Positions 1 through 10,823 of a stretch of 64,000 nt of DNA are shown here, piece by piece. Position numbers and translations under genes: made by a program. Every line of letters begins with the position of its first letter. The stretch's first letter is position 1. This DNA comes from Acinetobacter brisouisimilis (lineage in GTDB: Bacteria; Pseudomonadota; Gammaproteobacteria; Pseudomonadales; Moraxellaceae), in contig NZ_KB851219.1 of the NCBI RefSeq assembly GCF_000368265.1, positions 449,920 through 513,919 of the forward strand, written 5' to 3'. Below the pieces are notes generated by a model, which saw nothing but the letters and a program-made list of their open reading frames with translations, ran no database searches and was not told where the DNA came from.

Positions 1-541
1 AATTGATGAGCGTGCATGTTTTGATGCAATTAGCCTTGCAAAAGATGTTGATGGTGTCACTTGCCTTGGTTTTGGTCGTATGGCAATGGGCGAGGCGGCT
101 TATGGTTCGGCAACACCTGCGGGCATCATGACGATTTTGCAAGAAAACAACATCGAAATCGCAGGTAAACATGCCGTTGTCGTAGGTCGTTCTGCAATTT
201 TGGGTAAACCAATGGCGATGATGTTACTTCAAGCCAATGCAACTGTGACGATTTGCCATTCACGTACCCAAAACTTGGCTGATCTTGTGAAACAAGCGGA
301 CATCGTTGTTGGTGCAGTTGGTAAAGCTGAATTGATTCAAAAAGACTGGATCAAGCAAGGCGCTGTTGTGGTTGATGCTGGTTTCCATCCACGTGATGGT
401 GGCGGCGTTGGTGATATCCAGTTGCAAGGTATTGAAGAAATTGCTTCTGCTTACACACCAGTTCCTGGTGGTGTTGGCCCAATGACGATTACCACTTTGA
501 TTCGTCAAACGGTTGAAGCTGCTGAAAAAGCTTTAGGTTAA
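1..541 (+). CDS. folD: Bifunctional methylenetetrahydrofolate dehydrogenase/cyclohydrolase, 3' part
   Basis: The reading frame is open from the first bases of the window, so the 5' part lies outside. The visible ~179 residues are the C-terminal NAD(P)-binding half of FolD. The signature [16 protein letters not shown] marks the Rossmann fold, and the end motif [15 protein letters not shown] is the classic FolD signature. FolD is a cytosolic enzyme that interconverts 5,10-methylene-, methenyl- and 10-formyl-tetrahydrofolate for purine, Met and thymidylate synthesis. No defect is visible in the part present. The assignment is secure; only the start is unknown. Confidence 0.97.
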   Translation, partial: IDERACFDAISLAKDVDGVTCLGFGRMAMGEAAYGSATPAGIMTILQENNIEIAGKHAVVVGRSAILGKPMAMMLLQANATVTICHSRTQNLADLVKQADIVVGAVGKAELIQKDWIKQGAVVVDAGFHPRDGGGVGDIQLQGIEEIASAYTPVPGGVGPMTITTLIRQTVEAAEKALG

Positions 542-596
542 TTTTATTTATTCACGGTGGCATCCTATCATTTAACGCAAATGTTAGGAGCTCGTA

Positions 597-624
597 GGTT
601 ACTTTTCTTTCGGGAAAAGTAACC
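597..624. repeat. Perfect 11-bp inverted repeat, dispersed-repeat-like hairpin
   Basis: GGTTACTTTTC and GAAAAGTAACC flank a 6-nt loop (TTTCGG). No T-run follows, so it is a poor intrinsic terminator for folD. The surrounding 541-774 stretch has no gene. The hairpin resembles short intergenic palindromic elements that occur in many copies in gammaproteobacterial genomes, but only one copy was seen here, so repeat status is inferred. Confidence 0.45.
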
Positions 625-774
625 AAAACCATTTGTCATTCGCAAAACTCGTCAGCTACTGGTTAGCTTTTGATGAGTCGCAGAAACATTTCGACCTTAT
701 GTAGTCCGGCCTCGAACAATTGCGGATGACGTTAACGCGTATCGAATAGTAATTATAAATTATTGAGCTTATTT

Positions 775-1443
775 ATGAGCTGCACCTTTCAACTTACCAA
801 AGCCCCTGAACATTTACTTCAAGCCTTACATCAAGTCATCCCTCATTGTGATTTACAGCCACAGCAGTTACCCAATACGCTGATTTCATTGTGGTTGATA
901 CCGCCTGTATTTCCGACTGAGCGCTTGGACGATGAAGTGATTCAGCGCATCTGGAATGACACGCCGTATTGGATCTTCTGTTGGGCTTCGGGTTTAGCAA
1001 TGGCGCAGTGGTTACTTGCAGAACCTGAGCATGTCAGAGATAAAGTGGTTCTGGATTTTGGTGCGGGCTCAGGTGTAGTCGCGATTGCGGCAAAACTGGC
1101 TGGAGCAAAGCGTGTGATCTGCTGTGATATTGATGCGGTTAGTTTGGTAGCCTGTCGTGAAAATGCATTGCTTAATGGTGTAGAGCTCGAATATTTGGAC
1201 GATTTATATAAAGCTGAACAAGTTGATATTTTACTCGCGGCAGATGTTCTCTACGATCAATGCAATCGTTTTTTCTTGGATGAGTTTTTAAAGTTTGCCC
1301 CAGAAGTTTGGGTAGCAGACAGTCGAGTGAAAAATTTTAGTCACCCACAATATCAAAAAATAGATGAGCGTAGCGCTACGACTTGGCCAGATTTAGATGA
1401 AGCCAAAGAGTTTCGTAATGTAAGTTTTTATAAGACGCTGTAA
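775..1443 (+). CDS. Class I SAM-dependent methyltransferase (ETFB/ribosomal-protein lysine methyltransferase-like)
   Basis: The 222-residue cytosolic protein has a seven-strand Rossmann-type methyltransferase core. Motif I is VVLDFGAGSGVVAIAA, followed by the acidic loop CCDIDAVSLVACRENALLNG, and the post-motif sequence LLAADVLYD resembles protein-lysine methyltransferases of the ETF-beta/L11 (PrmA-like) group. The substrate cannot be read from the sequence. An in-frame TTG lies 12 nt upstream at 763; I chose the ATG because no Shine-Dalgarno sequence supports the TTG. It follows folD after a 230-bp gap and appears to be a single-gene unit. A hairpin overlaps its stop codon (1432-1457). Confidence 0.8.
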   Translation: MSCTFQLTKAPEHLLQALHQVIPHCDLQPQQLPNTLISLWLIPPVFPTERLDDEVIQRIWNDTPYWIFCWASGLAMAQWLLAEPEHVRDKVVLDFGAGSGVVAIAAKLAGAKRVICCDIDAVSLVACRENALLNGVELEYLDDLYKAEQVDILLAADVLYDQCNRFFLDEFLKFAPEVWVADSRVKNFSHPQYQKIDERSATTWPDLDEAKEFRNVSFYKTL

Positions 1444-1457
1444 CCCATCAGCGTCTT
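1432..1457. terminator. Hairpin over the methyltransferase stop, possible convergent terminator
   Basis: AAGACGCTG and CAGCGTCTT form a perfect 9-bp stem with an 8-nt loop. The stem contains the stop region of the upstream gene. It sits between convergent genes, but there is no strong U-tract, so termination efficiency is uncertain. Confidence 0.4.
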
Positions 1458-1475
1458 ATTGATGTGCTGCCTAAC

Positions 1476-1907
1476 TTAGATTGAACAACGGTAACGGATG
1501 ACAGTTAGTGTGCTTGGACGAGTTTGCATAGCATTGCGCATTGCATAGTCATCATCATTGTTATTTGTGCTGGTATTGCTTAGACCAAATGTGGTGTGTG
1601 TTTTACCAATTTGTACGCCATTGCTTACTGGAATGCTTGCAGGGTTGGCAATTTCATTCGTACTTAAAATTTCAATTTTATAATCTTGGTTTGCCCCTAG
1701 AACTTTCTTACAAGCATTTTGTAGCTTATTCTGATTGGCAACACGATTGGCATGAACTGCAAGCGTATAGCTAATAATGGCACTATTTTCTGTTTTACTT
1801 TCAACCTGATAGCCAGAGTTACCATTGTAACTTTGTGGAACGTTCTGGCAAGCTGTTAGCCCAATAGCAAAAGCGCTCAGACCCAATAATTTCAATGTCA
1901 TTTTCAT
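1476..1907 (-). CDS. Small putative lipoprotein of unknown function
   Basis: This 143-residue protein starts with a Lys-containing n-region and a hydrophobic stretch, ending in the lipobox LTAC at about residues 17-20. It is therefore predicted to be a lipoprotein processed by signal peptidase II. The mature part is polar, has two further cysteines (near residue 66 and the extreme C-terminus) and a low-complexity TNNNDDD segment. I do not recognise a named domain. It faces the methyltransferase gene convergently and is transcribed alone. Function is unknown. Confidence 0.7.
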   Translation of the reverse strand: MKMTLKLLGLSAFAIGLTACQNVPQSYNGNSGYQVESKTENSAIISYTLAVHANRVANQNKLQNACKKVLGANQDYKIEILSTNEIANPASIPVSNGVQIGKTHTTFGLSNTSTNNNDDDYAMRNAMQTRPSTLTVIRYRCSI

Positions 1908-2298
1908 GAGGTTAAACCTTTGTCATTTCTTTACAGTATGCCATAGCTCGGTTGAATACTCATTAGATAAAACAAATATTGTCGGCTAGGTCTTGAGAGG
2001 CCTCATACATATTTATACAAAATAAAATTGGATTTTTCACACAAAGTGTCTTTATTTTAACTTAATCGGTTTGTGATTCGATAGGATTAAGTTGAGTCAT
2101 GCTACTGAAAGAAACCCATGATTTAATCAAGGAAAAATGATTCAAAATTTAGCAGGATAGGCTTCTTTGACTCTAATGATTTTACTTCTTTATAGGGAAG
2201 CAAAGAGGGATCAAATCCTCATAAAAGAAGCCCAATAATAAAGAAAAGATAAGCTAGTCTGCTGAGGGTGAACATAAACAACGAGGGAGTGTGATGTT
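1908..2298. other. Intergenic region between divergent genes, no gene seen
   Basis: About 390 bp of AT-rich DNA between the lipoprotein gene (minus) and the symporter gene (plus). It should hold both promoters. A GAGGGA Shine-Dalgarno sequence lies just before 2299. No convincing palindrome, small ORF or RNA was recognised. Confidence 0.5.
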
Positions 2299-3594
2299 AT
2301 GAGTGAAGGTGTATATACCACAGAAGAAAAGCGTAAACGTATTTTTGGTATTGTTGGCGCTGCTTCTGGTAATTTGGTTGAATGGTTTGATTTTTATATC
2401 TATGCAGTTTTTGCAGTTTATTTTCAGCAAGCACTGACATCGCCTGATATGGCATCGACTACGAAGCAAATTTATATTTGGGGGGTATTTGCGGCGAGCT
2501 TCTTTATGCGCCCCATAGGGAGTTGGCTATTTGGTCGAATTGCTGATAAGCATGGACGTAAACGTTCAATGATTATTTCGATTTGTTTAATGGCTCTCAG
2601 TTCATTTTTATTTGCGATGTTACCTACCTATGGGCAGGTGGGAATGGCTGCTCCATTTTTATTGCTTCTTGTGCGTCTATTGCAGGGATTGTCAGTGGGT
2701 GGAGAATATGGTGCTGTTGCAACATATATGAGTGAAATCGCTTTAAAAGGGCATCGGGGATTTTACGCCTCATTTCAGTATGTGACGCTTTCGGGGGGGC
2801 AACTCCTTGCTAGCTTACTTGGTGTGATTTTGCTTTTCTTAATGAATGAACAGCAGCTGGAAAATGGAGGTTGGCGGATTCCGTTTGTTGTGGGTGGGAT
2901 TACCGCACTGCTGTCGTTACTGGCGCGTAGTCGTTTGGTTGAGACATTGGCGAGTGAAGACAGTCATCATAAAGAATCAGGAACACTTAGGGCTCTTTTT
3001 AGAGATCACTGGCAGTCATTTTTACTGGTGGTTGGTTATACTTCGGCAGGCTCTTTATCTTTTTATGTCCTCACGGTTTATTCTAAAACCTATTTAACCA
3101 GCCTAGGGATTGCTGCGAAAACAGTGGGCTATATGATGACAATTGCACTGTTTGTGTATATGTTGGCTCAGCCTCTATTTGGAGCGATTGCGGATCATAT
3201 TGGTCGTCGTGCTGCGATGCTAATTTTTAGTGTTTCTTTGGCAATTTGTATTTATCCAGTCATGGTGATTGCAATGCCTGCATTTAGCAGTTCACCTGTC
3301 ATAGTAACGTTAATGCTGATTTTCCTGATGTTGCTATTGAGTTTTTATACATCTATTAGTGGTTTGATTAAGGCGGAAATGTTTCCTCCACATGTGCGCG
3401 CACTGGGGGTTGGTTTTTCCTATGCTGTTGCCAATGCAATTTTTGGGGGATCAGCGCCTGCTGTGGCTTTGCAATTTAAAGAAGTAGGGCATGAATATAC
3501 TTTTTTTGTTTATGTCATTGTGATGCTGATTATTTGCTTCTTCTGTAGTTGGAAATTGCCAAAAGAACCTGAATATTTGCAGCATGATCATTAA
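2299..3594 (+). CDS. MFS metabolite:H+ symporter, KgtP-like (alpha-ketoglutarate/dicarboxylate permease family)
   Basis: This 431-residue inner-membrane protein has about 12 transmembrane segments. Family marks of the metabolite:H+ symporter (MHS) group are GNLVEWFDFYIYAVFAVYF at the N-terminus, the RIADKHGRKRSM loop between TM2 and TM3, and RLLQGLSVGGEYGAVATYMSE in TM4-5. KgtP, ProP and ShiA belong here, and the closest feel is KgtP, so proton-driven uptake of a C4-C5 organic acid is likely. The substrate is not proven. A good Shine-Dalgarno (GAGGGA) precedes the ATG and a bidirectional terminator follows. Confidence 0.85.
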   Translation: MSEGVYTTEEKRKRIFGIVGAASGNLVEWFDFYIYAVFAVYFQQALTSPDMASTTKQIYIWGVFAASFFMRPIGSWLFGRIADKHGRKRSMIISICLMALSSFLFAMLPTYGQVGMAAPFLLLLVRLLQGLSVGGEYGAVATYMSEIALKGHRGFYASFQYVTLSGGQLLASLLGVILLFLMNEQQLENGGWRIPFVVGGITALLSLLARSRLVETLASEDSHHKESGTLRALFRDHWQSFLLVVGYTSAGSLSFYVLTVYSKTYLTSLGIAAKTVGYMMTIALFVYMLAQPLFGAIADHIGRRAAMLIFSVSLAICIYPVMVIAMPAFSSSPVIVTLMLIFLMLLLSFYTSISGLIKAEMFPPHVRALGVGFSYAVANAIFGGSAPAVALQFKEVGHEYTFFVYVIVMLIICFFCSWKLPKEPEYLQHDH

Positions 3595-3614
3595 CAAGAG
3601 CATGAGACAATAAA

Positions 3615-3647
3615 AATGCCAGTGGATCAAATTCACTGGCATTTTTT
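3615..3647. terminator. Bidirectional intrinsic terminator
   Basis: AATGCCAGTG / CACTGGCATT, a 10-bp perfect stem with a 9-nt loop. It is followed by a T-run and preceded by an A-run, so it can serve both the symporter gene and the convergent secreted-protein gene. Confidence 0.85.
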
Positions 3648-3668
3648 AATAGTATATGTGCGGAAAAC

Positions 3669-4073
3669 TTAGAGTTCTTGACCATTTGCTAAACGGCAGT
3701 TTGTAGCAGATGGAGATTTCCATTGAATGGCTGTACCTGCAATTACAGGTCGAACAAAGCGCCAAGGCCAGAAGCCGAAGCGTTGACTCGCACGATAATG
3801 AATCACGGCATCGGCATGGTATTTTTGAGTAGTTTCATGTAATCGAGGATATAAGTCCGTAACACTGCCATAAGTGCCTTTGGCAATTTTAATGTGTTTC
3901 ACAACTTTATAGGGTAAATCGCTCGGTGGTGTATCGGTCATGACACAAAGGGAACCTTTTACAGGCGTGCTGATTTGAGTTGATATATTTGGATTGGTAG
4001 TGGGAGTTGTTTCTGCATGTACAGTTGCTGCACATACTAAAATGAGTGCAGTAAAAGGGATAGATTTTTTCAT
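3669..4073 (-). CDS. Small periplasmic protein of unknown function
   Basis: The 134-residue protein has a clear Sec signal peptide (MKKSIPFTALILVCAATVHAE, cut near residue 20). The mature part contains SLCVMTDTPP, a repeated-lysine segment YKVVKHIKIAKGTYGSV and a hydrophobic tail around FWPWRFVRPVIAGTAIQW. The alternation suggests a small alpha/beta fold like that of YbjQ/RcsF-type domains, but this is only a pattern impression. Two cysteines could form a disulfide. It lies downstream of pckG on the same strand, separated by a terminator, so it is probably transcribed alone. Function unknown. Confidence 0.7.
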   Translation of the reverse strand: MKKSIPFTALILVCAATVHAETTPTTNPNISTQISTPVKGSLCVMTDTPPSDLPYKVVKHIKIAKGTYGSVTDLYPRLHETTQKYHADAVIHYRASQRFGFWPWRFVRPVIAGTAIQWKSPSATNCRLANGQEL

Positions 4074-4130
4074 ATTTAACTCAGTTGAACGTATTTATAT
4101 TTTAAGTAAAGTGTTAAAAATATTAGAATA

Positions 4131-4161
4131 AAAAAAGACCACACGAAGTGGTCTTTTTTTT
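4131..4161 (-). terminator. Intrinsic terminator after pckG
   Basis: GACCAC / GTGGTC stem with a 5-nt loop, extended by flanking A6 and T8 runs that pair. The symmetric A and T runs make it usable in either direction; its position is just past the pckG stop. Confidence 0.85.
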
Positions 4162-4168
4162 ATGTCGA

Positions 4169-6019
4169 TTAAGCGTTTACATTTTCAGATTGAGTTGCTT
4201 GAACCGCTTCTAAAAGTTCAGCTTGACGTGATTTTAATGCTGTTGGTAGACGATCACCGAGTTTGTTGAATAACTCAGTGTGGCTTTCGATTTCTTTAAT
4301 CCATAGTGCTTTGTCTTGAGAAGTTACTTTCTCAAAGTCAGCTTTAGAGAAATCTGTACCTGTCCAGTTCAAGTCATCATAAGTTGGAACGAAACCGATT
4401 GGGGTTTCAACCGCGTTAGCACGGTTTTCACAACGGTTGATGATCCATTCAAGAACACGCATGTTTTGACCGAAACCAGGCCATACGAAGTTGCCATTTT
4501 CGTCACGACGGAACCAGTTTACATTGAAGATTTTTGGTAATTTGTTACCAGAAGCTTGCGCTTTTGCAGCAACTTGTTCACCAAGCTCTAACCAGTGGCT
4601 GAAATAATCCGCCATGTTGTAACCTGTGAATGGAAGCATTGCAAATGGGTCACGGCGTACAACACCTTGTTGACCAACTGCAGCAGCAGTTGTTTCTGAA
4701 CCCATAGTTGCAGCTTTATAAACACCGTCAACCCAGTCAAATGCTTCAGAAATTAAAGGAACAGTGTCTGCACGGCGACCACCGAAGATGAATGCAGAAA
4801 TTGGAACACCTGCTGGGTTTTCCCAGTCAGCGTCGATAGAAGGGCATTGACCTGCTGATACCGTGAAGCGCGCATTTGGATGAGCAGCTTTTTCACCAGC
4901 AACGTGTGGCTGACCTTTCCAGTTAGTTAAGTTTGCTGGAACTTCTTTAGATAGACCTTCCCACCATACTTGACCATCTTCAGTCACAGCAACGTTGGTA
5001 TAGATTACATCTTTATGCATGGTTGCCATGCAGTTCGGGTTGGTTTTGGTATTTGTACCTGGCGCAACACCAAAGAAGCCTGCTTCTGGGTTGATTGCAT
5101 ATAAGCGGCCATCTTCACCTGGTTTGATCCAAGCGATGTCATCACCTACAGTTTCAATTTTCCAGCCTTCGTAGCCTGCTGGTGGAATCAACATTGCAAA
5201 GTTGGTTTTACCACAAGCTGATGGGAATGCTGCAGCAACGTAATGTTTTTCGCCTTGTGGGTTAGTAATACCCAAAATAAGCATGTGTTCAGCTAACCAG
5301 CCTTGTTCACGACCCATCACAGAAGCGATACGTAATGCTAGGCATTTTTTACCTAACAAAGCGTTGCCGCCGTAACCAGAACCGAAAGACCAGATTTCAC
5401 GAGTTTCTGGGTAATGAACGATATATTTTTCTTTGTTACAAGGCCAAACAACGTCTTTTTGACCTTCAGCAAGTGGCGCACCAACAGTGTGGACACAAGG
5501 AACGAATTCGCCATCTGTACCTAAAACATCATAAACTGCTTTGCCCATGCGTGCCATTTTACGCATGCTGACTGCAACGTAAGGAGAGTCAGTGATTTCG
5601 ATACCGATATGCGCGATGTGGCTTCCTAGTGGACCCATTGAAAAAGGAACCACATACATGGTACGTCCTTGCATTGCGCCATCGAACAGACCGTTTAATT
5701 TTTCGCGCATAACTGCTGGGGCTTCCCAGTTGTTAGTTGCGCCAGCATCTTCTTTTTTTGCAGAACAAATAAAAGTACGATCTTCAACACGAGCAACATC
5801 TGAAGGGTCAGAATTCGCCAAATAAGAACCAGGATGTTTTTCTTCATTTAGCTTTTGCATGGTGCCGTTAGCAATCATCAAGTCGATTAGACGTTGATAC
5901 TCTTCTTCGCTGCCGTCACACCATTCGATTTTTGCTGGCTTGGTTAATTTAGCAATTTCTTCCACCCACGCAATCAGCTTAGGGTGACGAACGAATTCTG
6001 GTGCATTCACTTGGGTCAT
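4169..6019 (-). CDS. pckG: Phosphoenolpyruvate carboxykinase (GTP)
   Basis: This 616-residue cytosolic enzyme converts oxaloacetate and GTP to PEP, GDP and CO2, the first committed gluconeogenic step. That fits an organism growing on organic acids and aromatics. The GTP-type family is shown by the P-loop [13 protein letters not shown] (about residues 265-277), which contains the family's reactive Cys (269), and by its length, larger than the ~540-residue ATP type. The start is at MTQVNAPEF; an in-frame extension of 14 residues to 6061 is hydrophobic and lacks a ribosome site. The upstream 390 bp up to the divergent lipid kinase gene is very AT-rich and carries three palindromes. Confidence 0.97.
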   Translation of the reverse strand: MTQVNAPEFVRHPKLIAWVEEIAKLTKPAKIEWCDGSEEEYQRLIDLMIANGTMQKLNEEKHPGSYLANSDPSDVARVEDRTFICSAKKEDAGATNNWEAPAVMREKLNGLFDGAMQGRTMYVVPFSMGPLGSHIAHIGIEITDSPYVAVSMRKMARMGKAVYDVLGTDGEFVPCVHTVGAPLAEGQKDVVWPCNKEKYIVHYPETREIWSFGSGYGGNALLGKKCLALRIASVMGREQGWLAEHMLILGITNPQGEKHYVAAAFPSACGKTNFAMLIPPAGYEGWKIETVGDDIAWIKPGEDGRLYAINPEAGFFGVAPGTNTKTNPNCMATMHKDVIYTNVAVTEDGQVWWEGLSKEVPANLTNWKGQPHVAGEKAAHPNARFTVSAGQCPSIDADWENPAGVPISAFIFGGRRADTVPLISEAFDWVDGVYKAATMGSETTAAAVGQQGVVRRDPFAMLPFTGYNMADYFSHWLELGEQVAAKAQASGNKLPKIFNVNWFRRDENGNFVWPGFGQNMRVLEWIINRCENRANAVETPIGFVPTYDDLNWTGTDFSKADFEKVTSQDKALWIKEIESHTELFNKLGDRLPTALKSRQAELLEAVQATQSENVNA

Positions 6020-6288
6020 GTTGATGCCTTTGAGATACAAAAAAACAAAACACACATTCAATATATGATCAACCCTTGATCATGAGTGTGTTAAAAAGTT
6101 TGCGTATTAAATCACAAAAGTTCTCAAATTTTAAGATGTTTAAAAACTGATCTTATAGGAAGTTGTGAGTAAATTTTATAAAAAAATGTTTAAAATCATA
6201 GTTTTGTGTTTTTTATTTGCAACCATTCATAAAATAAATTATGAAAATAAAATCATTTATTTTACAAATATGTATTTAAATTAGTGGG

Positions 6289-6382
6289 TTACACAGTGTG
6301 TAAAAAAGCATAAAAAACTGAAAAATTGCAAAAGTTTATGTAGTTTTTTTACATAAACACACTATTTCATTTCAAATGAAAT
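6289..6382. promoter_or_regulatory. Three consecutive perfect palindromes, candidate operators
   Basis: In 94 bp there are TTACACA-G-TGTGTAA (6289-6303), GTTTATGTA-N7-TACATAAAC (6334-6358) and ATTTCATTT-C-AAATGAAAT (6364-6382). All arms pair perfectly. None has a following U-tract, so they look like protein-binding sites rather than terminators. They lie in the divergent pckG/lipid-kinase region, nearest the kinase gene. Confidence 0.55.
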
Positions 6383-6427
6383 CCAGACAATTAAAGATAA
6401 ATCAATTTGCATCATAATAATTATACT

Positions 6428-7363
6428 ATGCTAAAACCGTTCTCTATTATCTATAACCAAAAGTCAGGTTTTCATACTGCACAGCAAGAGCGTGTATATG
6501 CTGAAATTATAACTATTTTTTCTAAATATAATTTTGAAATTCAAATATTTGAATTTAATGATAAGCACTCTATTTATACCCTGATGCCACAGGTTTTACA
6601 ACGCCATAGTCATACGGAAAACCGTGGAGTCGTGGTGGTTGCAGGAGGGGATGGAACCTTAAATGCTGTAGCAACTTATTTATTACATACAGAAATTCCT
6701 TTGGGAATCTTGCCTATGGGAACTTTTAATTATGTAGCCAGAGTGTTAAATATTCCCTTAGATTTGAGTGAAGCAAGTAAAATCATTGCAACTGGAGAAA
6801 TAAATAAAATTCATGTCGCAAAAATGAATGAACATATTTATTTAAACAATGCTAGCCTTGGCTTATATCCATTATTTATTGAGAAGCGTGAGCATTACAA
6901 TCGGTTATTTGGTCGGTTTGCTTTACATGCTTATACTTCAGCATTAGATGTATTGCTGAGGCGACATCGTGAATTGGAATTAAAAGTTGTTGTAGATGGT
7001 GATCAATATCCAGTTAAAACACCGTTGATATTTTTTGGTAATAATCACTTGCAGTTGAAAGAGCTGAATTTGAAAATTGCCCAGTCGGTACAGCAAGGCA
7101 GGGTTGCGGGCGTGATTGTTGCCAAAAGTAATAAAATCACCTTGTTGAAATTGCTCTTTCAGCTCTTAAAAGGAGATATTGAGCAGGCAAATGATATTTA
7201 TAGTTTTGCTGCCGAAAAGGTTGTCGTTCATGCGGCAAAAGGTAAAAAGCTACATATCGCAATAGATGGTGAAATCGTGGAAGAATTTGCACCTTTACAA
7301 TTTTCTGTTATGCGCGAAGCACTCAATGTGATGGTACCTGCTCATGTTACTTCATCTGTCTGA
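6428..7363 (+). CDS. Diacylglycerol kinase-family lipid kinase
   Basis: The 312-residue protein carries a DAGK/sphingosine-kinase catalytic domain. The nucleotide loop VVVVAGGDGTLNAVA is at residues 68-82, then GILPMGTFNYVARVLNIP, and the family's C-terminal beta domain ends in IDGEIVEE. It probably phosphorylates a lipid or related hydroxyl compound at the membrane, as YegS/BmrU proteins do; the substrate is unknown. I start at ATG 6428 rather than the in-frame TTG at 6407, which would add only seven polar residues. It overlaps the next gene by 20 bp, which implies translational coupling. Confidence 0.85.
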   Translation: MLKPFSIIYNQKSGFHTAQQERVYAEIITIFSKYNFEIQIFEFNDKHSIYTLMPQVLQRHSHTENRGVVVVAGGDGTLNAVATYLLHTEIPLGILPMGTFNYVARVLNIPLDLSEASKIIATGEINKIHVAKMNEHIYLNNASLGLYPLFIEKREHYNRLFGRFALHAYTSALDVLLRRHRELELKVVVDGDQYPVKTPLIFFGNNHLQLKELNLKIAQSVQQGRVAGVIVAKSNKITLLKLLFQLLKGDIEQANDIYSFAAEKVVVHAAKGKKLHIAIDGEIVEEFAPLQFSVMREALNVMVPAHVTSSV

Positions 7364-8102
7364 TTTGCATTTTGGCACAGAAAAACCAGAGTGTTTGCTG
7401 GCAATACAACAGTTTTGCTGTGAGCATTCGATAGAAGTGATTGCCGTAAGCGGTGATCTGACTCAGCGTGCGCGTTTTTTTCAGTTTCTAGGCTGCAAGT
7501 ATTTTCTGGAGCATTTGAACTTACCTTATCTGGTCGTTCCTGGAAATCACGATATTCCGCTATATCATGTATTTAATCGGTTATTTAGTCCATTTACCCG
7601 TTATCAGGCATTTTTTGGTTCGTTGGAAAGTGTCTTGGAAACCGAACATTTTTATTTGGTTGGGGTAAACAGTATTCGGCGACGTTATCATACCAAAGGA
7701 CATATTTCCTTAGAGCAGATTCAGGAGATTGATGCCAAATTACAGGCTGCGCCAGCCAATAAATTAAAAATTGTGGTGGTACATCAACCTTTTTATACCT
7801 CTCCTGAAGATGGTCATGCAGTCAAAGATTGCCCTGTGCTTGGGCGCATGGCACTTGAGATTTGGGGCAAGCGGGGAATATTTGCACTGTTGCATGGGCA
7901 TTTGCATCAGACAGCACAATATGATTTGAACCAGATCTATGATTTGAAGCTTGAGCATCCTGTTTTTGAAATTCATGCAGGAACTGCAACCTCTCATCGT
8001 TTACGCAAAGGTGAACCGAATAGCTTTAATGTACTGACATCGCAAGGTGAGTTACAACGCTATTGCTTTGATGCTGTAAAACGCCAATTTGTTCTTAAAT
8101 GA
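7344..8102 (+). CDS. Calcineurin-like metallophosphoesterase
   Basis: 252 residues with all binuclear-metal motifs in order: LSDLHFG (D7, H9), VSGDLTQ, VPGNHD, VVHQPF and LHGHLHQ. This is the class III cyclic-nucleotide phosphodiesterase-like branch of the calcineurin superfamily. It hydrolyses a phosphodiester or phosphomonoester; the substrate cannot be told. The ATG lies inside the last codons of the lipid kinase gene, so the two form an operon, probably acting on the same lipid phosphate metabolism. That last point is inference from neighbourhood. Confidence 0.87.
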   Translation: MLLHLSDLHFGTEKPECLLAIQQFCCEHSIEVIAVSGDLTQRARFFQFLGCKYFLEHLNLPYLVVPGNHDIPLYHVFNRLFSPFTRYQAFFGSLESVLETEHFYLVGVNSIRRRYHTKGHISLEQIQEIDAKLQAAPANKLKIVVVHQPFYTSPEDGHAVKDCPVLGRMALEIWGKRGIFALLHGHLHQTAQYDLNQIYDLKLEHPVFEIHAGTATSHRLRKGEPNSFNVLTSQGELQRYCFDAVKRQFVLK

Positions 8103-8173
8103 TCCACGTCAGAAAAAATATTGGGTTTTAGACTAAAAAAACTGCAAAAAATGAAATTTTTTTTGAAATGCCC

Positions 8174-8201
8174 CTTGAAGCCTTGTTTTCTATCCCCAAA
8201 A
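8174..8201 (+). promoter_or_regulatory. RpoH (sigma-32)-type heat-shock promoter of groESL
   Basis: CTTGAA at 8174-8179, a 14-nt spacer, and CCCCAAAA at 8194-8201. This agrees closely with the sigma-32 consensus CTTGAA-N13-17-CCCCATnT. It lies about 95 bp before the groES start, which is expected for this operon. No CIRCE element was seen. Confidence 0.85.
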
Positions 8202-8296
8202 AAATGACATCACAAACATTTATTGATGATGGCACATAGAAACTATGAAAAGTGCCGTTTTTAATTGAAACAAAACTTAGTCTGATGGAGTTTTAT

Positions 8297-8587
8297 ATGA
8301 GCAACATTCGCCCATTACATGATCGTGTAGTTATTCGTCGCGTTGAAGAAGAAACAAAAACTGCAGGCGGTATCTTATTACCAGGTTCAGCAGCAGAAAA
8401 ACCATCTCAAGGTGAGGTGATTGCTGTCGGTAACGGTCAAATTACAGATAATGGCGTTCGCGCATTAGATGTAAAAGTAGGTGACAAAGTATTGTTCGGT
8501 ACTTATGCAGGTACAACTGTAAAAGTAAGCGGTGAAGAACTTCTTATCATGAAAGAGTCTGATATCTTAGCTGTTTTGGAAGGCTAA
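8297..8587 (+). CDS. groES: Co-chaperonin GroES
   Basis: 96 residues, the standard GroES length. It starts [15 protein letters not shown], has the mobile-loop sequence [21 protein letters not shown], and ends with the usual DILAVLEG. GroES caps the GroEL ring during ATP-driven protein folding in the cytosol. The ATG at 8297 has the Shine-Dalgarno GGAG seven bases upstream; an upstream in-frame ATG at 8252 would add 15 untypical residues. It is the first gene of the heat-shock operon and is followed by groEL after 57 bp. Confidence 0.98.
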   Translation: MSNIRPLHDRVVIRRVEEETKTAGGILLPGSAAEKPSQGEVIAVGNGQITDNGVRALDVKVGDKVLFGTYAGTTVKVSGEELLIMKESDILAVLEG

Positions 8588-8641
8588 TTTTCAACCATTC
8601 ATATCAGATCAAGTAAAAAGCAAAAAATTCGGAGTAAATAA

Positions 8642-10279
<1,638 letters not shown>

Positions 10280-10300
10280 TTCATCATCGGTTCTTACTAA

Positions 10301-10330
10301 AAAATCCCCGCATCATGCGGGGATTTTTTT
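10301..10330 (+). terminator. Strong intrinsic terminator of groESL
   Basis: AAAATCCCCGCAT / ATGCGGGGATTTT, a 13-bp perfect arm pair around a single base (a small loop forms in practice), followed by a T-run. The GC-rich core makes it efficient. Confidence 0.95.
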
Positions 10331-10495
10331 ATCTTATTTTTATGGTTTCTGGCCCTTTATTTTAAAATTAAAAAATTGTTATTTATGTGGAAAATTAAAA
10401 AATTAGCTTTAAGAAGTCTTTTAAAATTAAGCTTTTTTTAAGCTTAAGAGATTATTCTAATGAATATGGAAATTATGCTGTAGTTTCCTATTTTG

Positions 10496-10531
10496 GCCAT
10501 ACTCCTTACTGACAGAGTATGGCTTTTTTTT
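10496..10531 (+). terminator. Orphan intrinsic terminator, possible small-RNA end
   Basis: GCCATACTC / GAGTATGGC with a 10-nt loop and eight T. It is a textbook Rho-independent terminator on the plus strand, but the nearest upstream gene, groEL, already ends with its own terminator 165 bp earlier. It could be a back-up terminator or the 3' end of a small RNA starting after 10330. Confidence 0.6.
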
Positions 10532-10800
10532 GTCTAAAAAATGGCGAAATATACTTTTGAACATTTCAAAGCATCCGTGTTTTATCCTGTAGGTTCTGCC
10601 TATGAGTCAGGTTGAACATCATCTTAGAATTAAAATTAGTAAGCTAATCAATAAATAATCAGATTGAAGTTTTTATCGTATCTGTTGTCATTTCAACATG
10701 TTTCAGTTTAATTTTCAGATTATATTTTATTGAAATATATTTTAATTCTATTCAATGAAAAACAAAGAAGATATCGAACATTATGAAAAATCTATTACCT

Positions 10801-10823
10801 AACCCTGTATATATTACAGGGTT
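10801..10823. promoter_or_regulatory. Perfect palindrome, candidate enhancer (UAS) for a sigma-54 activator
   Basis: AACCCTGTA / TACAGGGTT with a 5-nt centre, about 175-200 bp upstream of the expected start site of the sigma-54 promoter at 10973. That distance suits an enhancer-binding-protein site. A short T-run follows the right arm, so a weak terminator is the alternative reading. Confidence 0.45.

Noticed and set aside
597..624. Intrinsic terminator of folD
   Set aside because: The stem is perfect but no U-tract follows on the plus strand; it looks more like a dispersed palindromic element.
763..774. TTG start four codons upstream of the methyltransferase ATG
   Set aside because: No Shine-Dalgarno sequence is placed for it, and the ATG at 775 gives a normal family-length protein.
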